A DNA stretch of 64,000 bases from an uncultured Ruminococcus sp. (lineage in GTDB: Bacteria; Bacillota; Clostridia; Oscillospirales; Ruminococcaceae), in NCBI GenBank assembly GCA_947624255.1, contig CANQJO010000004.1, positions 62,001-126,000 of the forward strand, in the 5' to 3' direction. Shown in pieces: positions 28,576 through 37,127 of this stretch. A model generated the notes under the pieces. The model was not told the origin of the DNA. It was given only the letters and a program-made list of their open reading frames with translations, and searched no databases. The first letter of the stretch is position 1, and the number at the start of each line of letters is the position of its first letter. Made by a program: the position numbers and the translations under genes.

Positions 28576-29472
28576 TTACAGTGCCTTTTCATCAACTTTT
28601 TCATTGATTTTGCATTTTCCGCAGATGACAGCATAAAGCACTAATAACACAACTCCGACAGCAATGCACGCTATCTGAACAGCCATAAATGCCTTCGTAA
28701 CATTGTACATAAGACTTGTAAAGGCAGTAAACACCTGCGGCTGCTTTATAGTAAATGAATCAAAAAATCTTGTTGCGATAAGCCATATGGACGGAATTAT
28801 TCCTATAACTCCCGAAATGAGTGCTGAGATGCCTGTCCAGTATAGGACTGTTTTCTTTGCACGCAGATTCACGATGATAAGGAGCAGTACGAAAAGAATA
28901 ATACCACCTAAAAATGCTCCGGTAACCGGTCCTCTGTGTCTGTAGATGACTGAGAGCTTTGACAACACTCCGTGGCTGCTCATCGTTGAAAACTTATATA
29001 CATCACAGTAGTTTTTTACTGTTTTATATGTATCGCTTTTGGCAGATGCGAGCTTGCTCTCATATACTTCATTTTTTTCGTAACCTATACTATCCGCATA
29101 ATCGCTGAAAAAATTATCTATGCTTTCCTCAAGTGCAGTATTTTTTTCCGGAACAAAGCTGTATTCCCTGCCGCTTGAAAGAGCATTGAATCCCTCTATA
29201 ATGGAGTCGTCCATAGCCTTTCTTATATAATCTTCATTCAACGCATTTGTGTAAACATCCGCAGGTATTCCGGTTGAATTTGACTTTTCCTTATAGTTGT
29301 TTTCAAGTCCGGTCATGATCTTGCTGTGGACTTGATTCGCCTCGGCAAGTCTGACACAGTATTTTCCGGTAATATTGATATCTGCGGTGGTGACAGCAGT
29401 AGTACCTAAAAGAAAAAATACAAGCAGCACAGAAATTATAAGTGATGGGATATATCTGCTGATCTTGTTCAA
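28576..29472 (-). CDS. Integral membrane protein of unknown function, third gene of the sortase operon
   Basis: A 298-residue protein I do not recognise. One N-terminal membrane segment (LIISVLLVFFLLG) is followed by an extracellular, mostly helical domain of about 170 residues and three C-terminal membrane segments, ending in a short Lys-rich cytoplasmic tail. I chose the TTG at 29472, two bases after the sortase stop, because GGAGGG lies 8 nt before it. A GTG at 29523 would overlap the sortase gene by 50 bp and lacks a ribosome site. Its tight linkage to sortase and a secreted protein suggests a role in surface assembly; that is inference. Confidence 0.7.
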   Translation of the reverse strand: MNKISRYIPSLIISVLLVFFLLGTTAVTTADINITGKYCVRLAEANQVHSKIMTGLENNYKEKSNSTGIPADVYTNALNEDYIRKAMDDSIIEGFNALSSGREYSFVPEKNTALEESIDNFFSDYADSIGYEKNEVYESKLASAKSDTYKTVKNYCDVYKFSTMSSHGVLSKLSVIYRHRGPVTGAFLGGIILFVLLLIIVNLRAKKTVLYWTGISALISGVIGIIPSIWLIATRFFDSFTIKQPQVFTAFTSLMYNVTKAFMAVQIACIAVGVVLLVLYAVICGKCKINEKVDEKAL

Positions 29473-29473
29473 C

Positions 29474-30160
29474 TTATTGTCCCTCCGATCCTGCCGTGTA
29501 AAATTTCTTTTCCGTGAGATCACATATCACGCCTATCCTCTCATCAGATGAGCCGAAAATGTTTTTTTTGCAGGTATACAGCGTAAGACGTGGATCATTT
29601 GTCGGAACAACGTATTTGTTTTCCTTTTTGTTGAATTCTATTGTCTCTCTGACCGTATATATGAATTCTCCATAGTTTGTATTTATCGTGATCGTGTCAC
29701 CTTCGGAAAGGTTTGAAAGCTCAGCAAAATAAGTGTCCTCATGGGCACTAATGACAGAATTTCCGCTGCTTCCTACAATGACTGAACCGGTAGACTGACA
29801 CGCCCCACGCTCAAAAAGCTTTATGTCACTTCCCCAGTAAACGGGAACATCAAGATCAAACTTTTCTGTTCTGATCATACCATACAATTCACCGTATTTT
29901 GGTCGGATAAATTCTCCTGTTTCATATGTTTCGCCGTCATATCCGCTTATAATATCATTATCCTTTATGACAAGACCGCTGTCAGAGGAATCAGGGTCGA
30001 TCTTGAGATCGTCCATAAAAGCAAGATTTATATAAACCTTTGCCTTATCCATCGGTTTTATCATGCCTATGAGAAGTATACCGACACATACAAACAAAAC
30101 TATCAGCGGTGTTATAATATAAAGGATAAGATTTTTTATTTTTGATCTAACCATTTTCAT
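29474..30160 (-). CDS. Sortase (class B/D-like transpeptidase)
   Basis: A 228-residue membrane-anchored transpeptidase that joins surface proteins to cell wall or to each other. A single N-terminal membrane segment (residues about 11-33) precedes the beta-barrel domain. The catalytic triad is visible: His140 (VISAHEDTYF), Cys197 (LTLYTCKK) and Arg208 (DERIGVICDL). The start at 30160 has AAGGA at 8 nt and overlaps the upstream gene by 14 bp. No LPxTG-type sorting signal is seen in the window, so its substrates are elsewhere or atypical. Class assignment is tentative. Confidence 0.85.
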   Translation of the reverse strand: MKMVRSKIKNLILYIITPLIVLFVCVGILLIGMIKPMDKAKVYINLAFMDDLKIDPDSSDSGLVIKDNDIISGYDGETYETGEFIRPKYGELYGMIRTEKFDLDVPVYWGSDIKLFERGACQSTGSVIVGSSGNSVISAHEDTYFAELSNLSEGDTITINTNYGEFIYTVRETIEFNKKENKYVVPTNDPRLTLYTCKKNIFGSSDERIGVICDLTEKKFYTAGSEGQ

Positions 30161-31007
30161 TTTCGATATCCTTGATACGCATACAACTCTTAATTACAAT
30201 GATCACTCCGGCAACTGCTGAAAGGAAAAGAATTGCAGCGATCTTAAAAATTCCGCTGCGGTCGTAGCCGGTGTCCTCTACGATAACTCCTGCACTTGCA
30301 ACACCTAAGAGATTTCCGTTTTCATCACGTAAGCCGACAGACACCTTGTCTTCACCGATCTCCTCAACAGTGGCACTCATTCCCATTGTCTGAGCCGCCT
30401 GCGACAGCTTATCGACCACATCTGCTTTCTTGTCAACAGGGGCTTGCTGCAAAAGACTTCTGTACTCCTCCGGCGACAAATTGTCTATGAACGCCTGCTG
30501 CTGAGCCTGTGTAAACGTCCTGAGATATGCCATTTTATCATCGTATGAAAGCGCAATGAATTCCTCTCTGCTCATACGTGTAAAAGTCGAACCGTCCGGC
30601 ATTGTCACTGTGATATCCGTAGGGATCGTTTCGCCCGAGGAAGAGCCGCTTGCGGGAGTTGAGGTAACAGTACCTGCACCGCCGGAACTCTGCGCAGTTG
30701 TAGTTGCCGGAGCTGCGGTCGTTGTACGCTCAAATCCGTTGGGATCCCATGCTCCCGTAGTAGCTATATACTGCCCTGCTTCATTAAGATAATTTATTGC
30801 CTCATCAAAATCCTCAGAGGTCCAAAGTGACGGATCTTCATAATACTTATTATATCCCTGCATTATGAATTCCTCCGGATAACCGTAGCTTCTTGCGACT
30901 GCCGCAACATCGTCTACCGTTGTAGCAGAGGCACTCAATGAAAAGCACATCGCTCCGAAAATACATACCGCCGCTGCCGCAGCTTTTATCAATAACTTTT
31001 TTAACAT
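30147..31007 (-). CDS. Secreted Thr/Ser-rich protein with C-terminal membrane anchor, first gene of the sortase operon
   Basis: A 286-residue protein of unknown function. A signal peptide (KKLLIKAAAAAVCIFG, cleavage after about residue 29, SASA) precedes a small helical domain, a Thr/Ala/Ser/Gly-rich linker (residues about 94-130) and a second domain with a Gln/Asp-rich helical part. A membrane segment near 253-272 and a short basic tail end the protein. There is no LPxTG motif. It overlaps the sortase gene by 14 bp and is led by a consensus promoter. Confidence 0.75.
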   Translation of the reverse strand: MLKKLLIKAAAAAVCIFGAMCFSLSASATTVDDVAAVARSYGYPEEFIMQGYNKYYEDPSLWTSEDFDEAINYLNEAGQYIATTGAWDPNGFERTTTAAPATTTAQSSGGAGTVTSTPASGSSSGETIPTDITVTMPDGSTFTRMSREEFIALSYDDKMAYLRTFTQAQQQAFIDNLSPEEYRSLLQQAPVDKKADVVDKLSQAAQTMGMSATVEEIGEDKVSVGLRDENGNLLGVASAGVIVEDTGYDRSGIFKIAAILFLSAVAGVIIVIKSCMRIKDIENENG

Positions 31008-31051
31008 TTGATCCTCCTATCAGATCGGTTCGTATACGACTCTTTATGACT

Positions 31052-31080
31052 ATTATACATTATCAAACGTTATTTGTCAA
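31052..31080 (-). promoter_or_regulatory. sigma-A promoter of the sortase operon
   Basis: Minus strand TTGACA (31075-31080), 17 bp, TATAAT (31052-31057). Confidence 0.85.
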
Positions 31081-31110
31081 GTCCGAAATTTTAAAGGTCA
31101 AAAAGCATGA

Positions 31111-31146
31111 GATCGCCTGTTTACCGTTGTTAGTAAACAGGCGATC
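31111..31146 (-). terminator. Terminator of the GH30/CE1 gene
   Basis: A 14-bp perfect stem (31111-31124 with 31133-31146) with an 8-nt loop lies 16 bp after the stop codon; the minus-strand sequence beyond it is only moderately T-rich. Confidence 0.75.
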
Positions 31147-31161
31147 CTTCGCATTTTTCAA

Positions 31162-34065
31162 TTATTTATCCGCCTTAAAGGCAAAGCGTACAAAATTATA
31201 GATATGTGCATGGATACTGTTGTCACCGTGATATCCGTTCTGATAATAGTGCCAGATATGCGGAACATTGTTTTTGTTGAAATTGTTATGATAGCCATCA
31301 GGAGTTGAATATACCACCGTGTCATTTCCTCCGGCAGTTATATATATAAGTGACGGAGCTGATTCTTCCGAATCAAATTTCCAAGCACCTGTTGCTCCCG
31401 GCGCAGGACAGATAGCTCCAACATATCCGAAAAGGTCAGGATGCTTCATGCCTATATTGAGAGACTCTCTGCCTCCCATTGAAAAACCTGTTATAGCTGT
31501 GTTTGCTTTACCGGTCTTGACACTGTACTCCTTTTCTATCAGAGGCATAAGCTCAGTGGTAAGAACTGTATCAAAGTTATCATACGCTACATTATTGGCA
31601 TCATCCATAGCACTACAGTCATTCTGTGTCTGACTTGAGTAGATGTACGGGAAAACGACTATCATTTCCTCGGCAGCGCCCTCTGCAATAGCATTGCCAA
31701 TAATCTGCTTTGTGTACATCGTGCCATTGCCCTCAATTATCATTCTGTCCTGATTTTCCCAATAGCCGTGCATCACATACATAACGGGATACTTTTTATC
31801 CTCGGAATATCCTGCCGGAAGAAGAACATTATATTTCTTCTCACGTCCGCAGAATGCCGAATAGTAGCTTTTCTGTTCCAGTGTACCGTACTGAACACCG
31901 GCTTTCTCCTGCTTCGAGTCCTCTGTCTCATTCATGGCAAGGCTTGCCTCGGCTATAGGAGTATATTCAGAAATAGTTTTCATTTTTCCTGTAGAGGACT
32001 GCTCGCTCTTGATCGTTCCCTTTTTTAGCTCTTTTACCTCAGTAAGAAGGTATTTCTGAAGAGTCACGAGATCTGCAACATTTACTTCGCCGTCTGCATT
32101 TACATCAGAGGCAGCCTGTGATATATTGCTTATGAATTCGCCTTTAACGCAGGCAGATCTGAGAGCAACAAGGTCGAACGCATCTACTATACCGTTGAGA
32201 TCGGTATCTCCTGCAATAAAATCATCTTCATCAGGCAGATCGGGTATCTCCGGTGCGGGAGGTCCTTCAATAACTGTACCGGGAAGTGCGCCTATAGCTT
32301 CATCAATGTAAAAATTTTCGCTGCCCTCTTCGGTTTCGATGTATAACTGCAAATCAGTTGCATCTGCCGGGATAGTATATTCCTTATTCGCCAATTGGAC
32401 CCATGTACCGGGGATCGTCTCACCTTCAGCTATCTGATCATAGTGAGTTTCACCGTCTGAGCCGGTATACTGGAGCTTCATGAAAAATTTCGCGGAGGGT
32501 TCACCGTCAAAATAAGTAACACACGCACTGAAACTGAATGCCTCACCGGGTTTGAATACTTTTGAATTGAGTGACTTGTATGCGCCGTTCCATGCAGCAG
32601 TTCTCTCCTGAACGAGAAGAGCCTCTGCACCCTTGTTGAATGTACGTCCGCTTGTCATAACAGAGGCAGCGCCACGACCGCTCCAGTCGCAGGTGCTCTG
32701 TTCAAATTCATCGTGGAAGAAGTAGCCGTTTTCGTCAGGCTGCGAACCGGGAGTTACGCCGCTTCCCTCAAGAGAGACAACAAATGTAGAGACGCTCTGT
32801 GCAGGAAGAGATGCAAAGAATCCCGAACCGTCATTTTCAAGGTTTTCAGTAAGGGCAAGATTTTCATTCGCAGAAGTCCTGTACCTGTCAACATTGATGA
32901 TCTTCTCACCGCTGCCTATAGAGAAACTCTGCGTATACGTATCATTGCCTTTGTTTATGGCAACTATCGTTACCTGCTTGTTGTCATTTTTATATGCTGA
33001 CACGAGAACATTGCTTGCAGGCTGTTCGGTAGCAGCTATACGGATATCTCCCGGGCGGACCCACTTGGAGAATTGCGCCATGCTGTAGCCGCGCTTTGAG
33101 ATAGTGCCGTCCTCACTCATAGGACCGTAGCTTCTTCTTATATACCACCACACATAAGCACTCATGTTGCCTACAACAAGACCGTTGTGGATATTCTCTG
33201 CGACTTGTATTGCCTGTGACCAGATATTATTTGAATCAGCATCACTGTTTGGAACATATACTTCAGTCATCCAGATCTCCTTACCGGAGTTTTCAAGAGC
33301 AGGGAAATCCATTTGACTTCTTTGAGTGCCGTAGAAATGCGTACCGAAAAGATCGCAGTTTGCAAAAGCCTTGGAATTATCAAGTATCTTCTGATAGTAG
33401 TCCTTGTTGGTGTACTGGAAACTCTCGGGAGACATTACCTTTGCATTAGTGATCTGATCGGCATAATTTGCAAGAAAATCGGTAGTCTCATCAGATGACC
33501 ATGCAGTCCATTCAGAGGCGTAGTCAGGCTCGTTCTGAACTGATACGGAATAAAGATCAACGCCCTGATTTTTCATAAATCCCGCAAAATCGTTCAGATG
33601 CTTTGCGTATGCAGCATAATTTGATTTTGGAAGATGCTTCTTTCCGCCTCTTATTCCGCCTGAGCCGTTTTCCGCAAGATTAGCAGGCGGCTCCCACGGA
33701 GAGGCAAAGATCGTTGCCCCCTGCGACTGTGCATATTTAGCCGTTGCAACAGCTTTGCTCCACTGACTGCTGTCGGGATTGATAAACACTCGGAGTATTG
33801 TAAGACCAAGCTCGTTGTCACCGTTTCCGAAAGCGGTTTTCCGCTGAGCATCGCTAAGATCGGAACCCTGCCATTCGGGGAGATTGATACCTCCGAAACC
33901 TCTGATAGTCTGATACTCCGTTGTTGTGTCGATCACAACATTGTCAGCAGCAAATGCTTCCAATCTGCTGTTTTCCTTCTCCGGATAAACAGCGATCCCT
34001 GCCATCAGCATAGCCGAAGCAGTGACAGCGGACAGCATTCTGCCGATAACTGATTTGAATTTCAT
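31162..34065 (-). CDS. Cellulosomal xylan-degrading enzyme: GH30 xylanase - CBM22 - dockerin - CE1 esterase
   Basis: A 967-residue secreted multidomain enzyme. After a signal peptide comes a GH30 domain (to about 440) with acid/base E179 (VQNEPDY) and nucleophile E268 (WMTEVY). The motif WYIRRSYGP resembles GH30 subfamily 8 glucuronoxylanases. A CBM22-like domain follows (about 460-605), then a type I dockerin with two calcium loops (GDTDLNGIVDAFDLV; SDVNADGEVNVADLV), and a C-terminal CE1 esterase domain with nucleophile GFSMGG and a late His (NGYHGD). Together they would cut glucuronoxylan and release acetyl or feruloyl groups while bound to a cohesin scaffold. ATG at 34065 follows GAGGTG at 9 nt. 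Confidence 0.92.
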   Translation of the reverse strand: MKFKSVIGRMLSAVTASAMLMAGIAVYPEKENSRLEAFAADNVVIDTTTEYQTIRGFGGINLPEWQGSDLSDAQRKTAFGNGDNELGLTILRVFINPDSSQWSKAVATAKYAQSQGATIFASPWEPPANLAENGSGGIRGGKKHLPKSNYAAYAKHLNDFAGFMKNQGVDLYSVSVQNEPDYASEWTAWSSDETTDFLANYADQITNAKVMSPESFQYTNKDYYQKILDNSKAFANCDLFGTHFYGTQRSQMDFPALENSGKEIWMTEVYVPNSDADSNNIWSQAIQVAENIHNGLVVGNMSAYVWWYIRRSYGPMSEDGTISKRGYSMAQFSKWVRPGDIRIAATEQPASNVLVSAYKNDNKQVTIVAINKGNDTYTQSFSIGSGEKIINVDRYRTSANENLALTENLENDGSGFFASLPAQSVSTFVVSLEGSGVTPGSQPDENGYFFHDEFEQSTCDWSGRGAASVMTSGRTFNKGAEALLVQERTAAWNGAYKSLNSKVFKPGEAFSFSACVTYFDGEPSAKFFMKLQYTGSDGETHYDQIAEGETIPGTWVQLANKEYTIPADATDLQLYIETEEGSENFYIDEAIGALPGTVIEGPPAPEIPDLPDEDDFIAGDTDLNGIVDAFDLVALRSACVKGEFISNISQAASDVNADGEVNVADLVTLQKYLLTEVKELKKGTIKSEQSSTGKMKTISEYTPIAEASLAMNETEDSKQEKAGVQYGTLEQKSYYSAFCGREKKYNVLLPAGYSEDKKYPVMYVMHGYWENQDRMIIEGNGTMYTKQIIGNAIAEGAAEEMIVVFPYIYSSQTQNDCSAMDDANNVAYDNFDTVLTTELMPLIEKEYSVKTGKANTAITGFSMGGRESLNIGMKHPDLFGYVGAICPAPGATGAWKFDSEESAPSLIYITAGGNDTVVYSTPDGYHNNFNKNNVPHIWHYYQNGYHGDNSIHAHIYNFVRFAFKADK

Positions 34066-34113
34066 ACAGATCATCACCTCGTTAATTTTTTTAATATGCA
34101 TTAATTGTTGATA

Positions 34114-34875
34114 TTATGAAAAAGCCTGCGTAAATGCCTTTGTCAGAGCCAAAACAAATCCAAGCCTCCATTCGCCGTTTATTTTCAGCATACAAACATA
34201 ATTATCATTTTCGGAATCATTTTCAGTTTTTACAATGTAGGCGGCTTCTATTTTTAAGTTGTCGTAAAACTCAGCACTCTCCGGTTCATTTTCTAAGTTT
34301 TCTTTTAATGTTTGAATAAAAGAATTATATGAATTTAATTCACTGTCTGATTTTTCAACTGAAACAAGATTTATTTTTAATTCGTCCTCACCAAAAAGGT
34401 CACCAAATTCACCGCAGAAATCCTCAAAATTCGTGCCTTCTGTATTATCTAAATCATAAAACAGTCCAAAATCAGTATAACGGTATATACCATCATAATC
34501 ACCCTTGTTCAATGCGTCAACAGCCTTTTGCGCTATCTCAAATACTTCATTTTCCTCTATTTTTTCAGGTATTGAATTATGAGTCTCAGTTACTTCTTCA
34601 GTAGCTTTTTCGGTAGTTACCTCTGTTGCCTTTTCAGTCGTTATTTGCGTTGTTTTTTCAGTAGCTGATGTGGCTGTCTCAGATTTTTCCTCTGATGTTG
34701 TTTTTTCTGTTTTGCTTTCATCAGAACTTGATGACTCTTCGGTTTCCTGTTCTTCTGAGGTTGAGATTGAAGAACTGTCAGATAATTTTTTCTCTGAACT
34801 TCCGCAACCTACAAAAGCACATGAAGAAAATAGAACACCGCTGAGCATTAGAGCGATAATTTGGTTTATTTTCAT
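34114..34875 (-). CDS. Predicted lipoprotein with Ser/Glu/Thr-rich repeat linker
   Basis: A 253-residue secreted protein. The signal peptide ends in FVGCGSS or LFSSC, either of which could supply the lipidated Cys. Residues about 30-95 are low-complexity Ser, Glu, Lys and Thr with short repeats (TTEKATE). The C-terminal domain of about 140 residues (KAVDALNKGDYDGIY... GEWRLGF) resembles DUF4878/NTF2-like lipoprotein domains, which is a weak call. The ATG at 34875 has GGGGAGG upstream. It has its own promoter; there is no evidence of a link to the xylanase. Confidence 0.7.
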   Translation of the reverse strand: MKINQIIALMLSGVLFSSCAFVGCGSSEKKLSDSSSISTSEEQETEESSSSDESKTEKTTSEEKSETATSATEKTTQITTEKATEVTTEKATEEVTETHNSIPEKIEENEVFEIAQKAVDALNKGDYDGIYRYTDFGLFYDLDNTEGTNFEDFCGEFGDLFGEDELKINLVSVEKSDSELNSYNSFIQTLKENLENEPESAEFYDNLKIEAAYIVKTENDSENDNYVCMLKINGEWRLGFVLALTKAFTQAFS

Positions 34876-34920
34876 ACTAACCTCCCCAAAAAACATATTC
34901 TGTCAATTCTGTTTATAATT

Positions 34921-34949
34921 ATTATAAATTATCCACAAAAAATTCACAA
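34921..34949 (-). promoter_or_regulatory. Promoter of the lipoprotein gene
   Basis: Minus strand TTGTGA (34944-34949), 17 bp, TATAAT (34921-34926). The -35 box is weak. Confidence 0.6.
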
Positions 34950-35108
34950 CCCATAATATGCAGAAAAGGTGGACTTTTTAAAGATTTTACGATCCGTAAT
35001 TATGATGACGTGCAGAAATTTTGTCTGTCAATGCAAATGACGAAGGAATACCGGTCTGTCGGCACATCCGCCGGACATGGCTTGTGCAGCTTCGCCTATA
35101 AAAATTGC
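34950..35108. other. Intergenic stretch with repeat-like character, no gene seen
   Basis: This part contains several short GC-rich inverted segments (around 35060-35095) and an AT-rich part, with no credible reading frame and no clear terminator for the MetRS-like gene. It may be a fragment of a dispersed intergenic element, but no second copy is recognisable in the window. Confidence 0.3.
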
Positions 35109-37109
35109 TTATTCATTATTTTCAGTGACAAACTGACTCTCATGTTTTGTGAAGAAGTCAGTTCTCGGCGGAAGAAATTTCAGCTTATGAGATGCTCCGG
35201 TAAAATAATTCAACGGCTCTAAGATAGTATCCCACGACCATATACGCTCATCGACCTGCAAATATTCACGCAGTTTTTCCGTTCCGAACGGTGCCATAGG
35301 ATGAAGCAGCACTCCGGCTATTCTGATAATGTAAAACAGATTCGCAAGAGACTGCGCAAGCTGCTCCTTGTCGGGATTTTCGGCTGCGATAACTCTTGAC
35401 ATATATTTACTGCCGTTCCTGATATAGCTGTCAAGAACGTAGGTACACCGGTGAAATTCAAATTTTGCCATGTGACGCTCATACTCCAAAACAGCCTTTT
35501 CAGCCTCGTTGATGAATTTTTCCTCCGGCTTGCGATCGGGCATAATGCCGTCAAACTCCTTCTGCGTTGTATAAAATGCAGTGCGTATCATGCGGTTATA
35601 CACATTTGACAGCAGAAGTCCGTCCTTTACAACGGGATCGGTATCTTCAGCCTTGGCATCAGGGTTATACGACTTTGGCATGAAACTCACCGAACGCTGT
35701 CCCAGTCCGAGACCAAGCCAGTGCATACGGAGCTGTTCGGGAGTGTAGTGATCGAGGAGCTCATCTGCCATGGGAGGCTTTACCTCGCCGGAGCTTGATG
35801 CCTTTTTGTCAAGGAAAAGTATATGGTGATTCGCTACGATCACCGGCATCTGAAGCTCTCCCTCCGGCGGATCAGAGGTTTTTTCGTCAGACTCCTGCTG
35901 AGCCATCCACATTGCAGGTTCAGCAATCCCATAGAAATAGATATTGTCCTGACCAATGAACTGGTATACGCCGGCTTCTTTACTGCACCAGTATTTTTTC
36001 CAGTCATCGGGAGCTCCGCCGATCTGTTCGAGATATGTTTTAGTGAATGAGATAGGTGCCCAGAGCGATTCGGGCCATACCCAGACAGTCAGTCCTCCCT
36101 CACCGTCAAGCACAGGAGCAGGAACTCCCCATTCAATATTTCCGGTAAGACGGAAAGGAACGAGCGTTTTTCCCGTACGGTAGCGTATGCCGTTCTGAGT
36201 GAGTATGCGGCAAGCTTCGTCACAGTCTGAGAGTTTATCAAACTCTATGGTAAACGACGGCTTTTTCTTTTCTTCAAGATATCTGTGCTCCGGCATTGAG
36301 GCTCTGAGAGTGTTGTATTTTTCTTCATATTCACGCTTTACGTATATTGCCGGAGGTTTCAAGAATTCCGAGATCGTCTTATGAACTACAGGGCGTATAT
36401 CCTTGCGTTTACGAAGCTCCTCCGTCCATTCCAGCATAAGCTTTTCATAGTCACGCAGCTTGAAATACCAGTTTGTCACAGGTCTCATAGACGGAGTTTC
36501 TCCGGTAAGAGTGCTCACAGGATTCAGAAGATTTTCCGGCATATACTGATGACCGAGATCACACTCGTCCGCATATCCTTTTTCGGAGGTACAGCCTTCA
36601 ACGGGACATTTTCCGATCACCTGACGGCCGTTCAGAAACACCTTCGCCTTTTCGTCATAGAACTGCATTGTTGAGATCTTTTCAAGCTGTCCCTTTTTGT
36701 AAAGAGAGCTGATGAACCAATCAGTGACCTCTGCGTGTATCTCCTTGGAGCGTCCCAGTCCCGATGCGGCAAACAGGTTCAGAGAGATACCGTATTTATC
36801 AAGAGTCTCTTTCTGCTTGTCATGATTTTGCCGGACAAAATCCTCCGGACTGCCGGAAAATTCGCCGTTTTCCACTTTGACTCTCCAGCTCTCGGCAATA
36901 GGAGAACCGTAGCAGTCTGTACCGCAGACGAAAATAACGTTATCCTTTCCGATCCTGTCACGAAGAAAGCGTGCATATGTGTCGGCAAATACGAACATAC
37001 CACCCACATGACCAAAGTGCAGCTCCTTGTTGCCGTAGGGCATTCCGCCTGTGATAACGGCTCGTTTGGGAAATTCCGGACGTGGTATTTCAAAATTCTT
37101 ATCAGACAT
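35109..37109 (-). CDS. metG: Methionyl-tRNA synthetase-like class I ligase
   Basis: A 666-residue class I synthetase resembling MetRS. The HIGH element is HFGHVGG (near residue 32), followed by FVCGTDCYGSPI. A zinc-knuckle segment (CPVEGC, CDLGH) precedes PVTNWYFKL. The KMSKS region reads KKASSSG (near 436), and an insert of about 65 residues separates the halves. No C-terminal tRNA-binding (Trbp111-like) domain is present. Methionine specificity is the best guess; it could be an auxiliary copy. It follows gltX by 18 bp. Confidence 0.75.
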   Translation of the reverse strand: MSDKNFEIPRPEFPKRAVITGGMPYGNKELHFGHVGGMFVFADTYARFLRDRIGKDNVIFVCGTDCYGSPIAESWRVKVENGEFSGSPEDFVRQNHDKQKETLDKYGISLNLFAASGLGRSKEIHAEVTDWFISSLYKKGQLEKISTMQFYDEKAKVFLNGRQVIGKCPVEGCTSEKGYADECDLGHQYMPENLLNPVSTLTGETPSMRPVTNWYFKLRDYEKLMLEWTEELRKRKDIRPVVHKTISEFLKPPAIYVKREYEEKYNTLRASMPEHRYLEEKKKPSFTIEFDKLSDCDEACRILTQNGIRYRTGKTLVPFRLTGNIEWGVPAPVLDGEGGLTVWVWPESLWAPISFTKTYLEQIGGAPDDWKKYWCSKEAGVYQFIGQDNIYFYGIAEPAMWMAQQESDEKTSDPPEGELQMPVIVANHHILFLDKKASSSGEVKPPMADELLDHYTPEQLRMHWLGLGLGQRSVSFMPKSYNPDAKAEDTDPVVKDGLLLSNVYNRMIRTAFYTTQKEFDGIMPDRKPEEKFINEAEKAVLEYERHMAKFEFHRCTYVLDSYIRNGSKYMSRVIAAENPDKEQLAQSLANLFYIIRIAGVLLHPMAPFGTEKLREYLQVDERIWSWDTILEPLNYFTGASHKLKFLPPRTDFFTKHESQFVTENNE

Positions 37110-37127
37110 AATATCAATCCTTTCGGC

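Noticed and set aside
34950-35108. Riboswitch or small RNA gene
   Set aside because: Several inverted segments are present but no known riboswitch core and no terminator on either strand.
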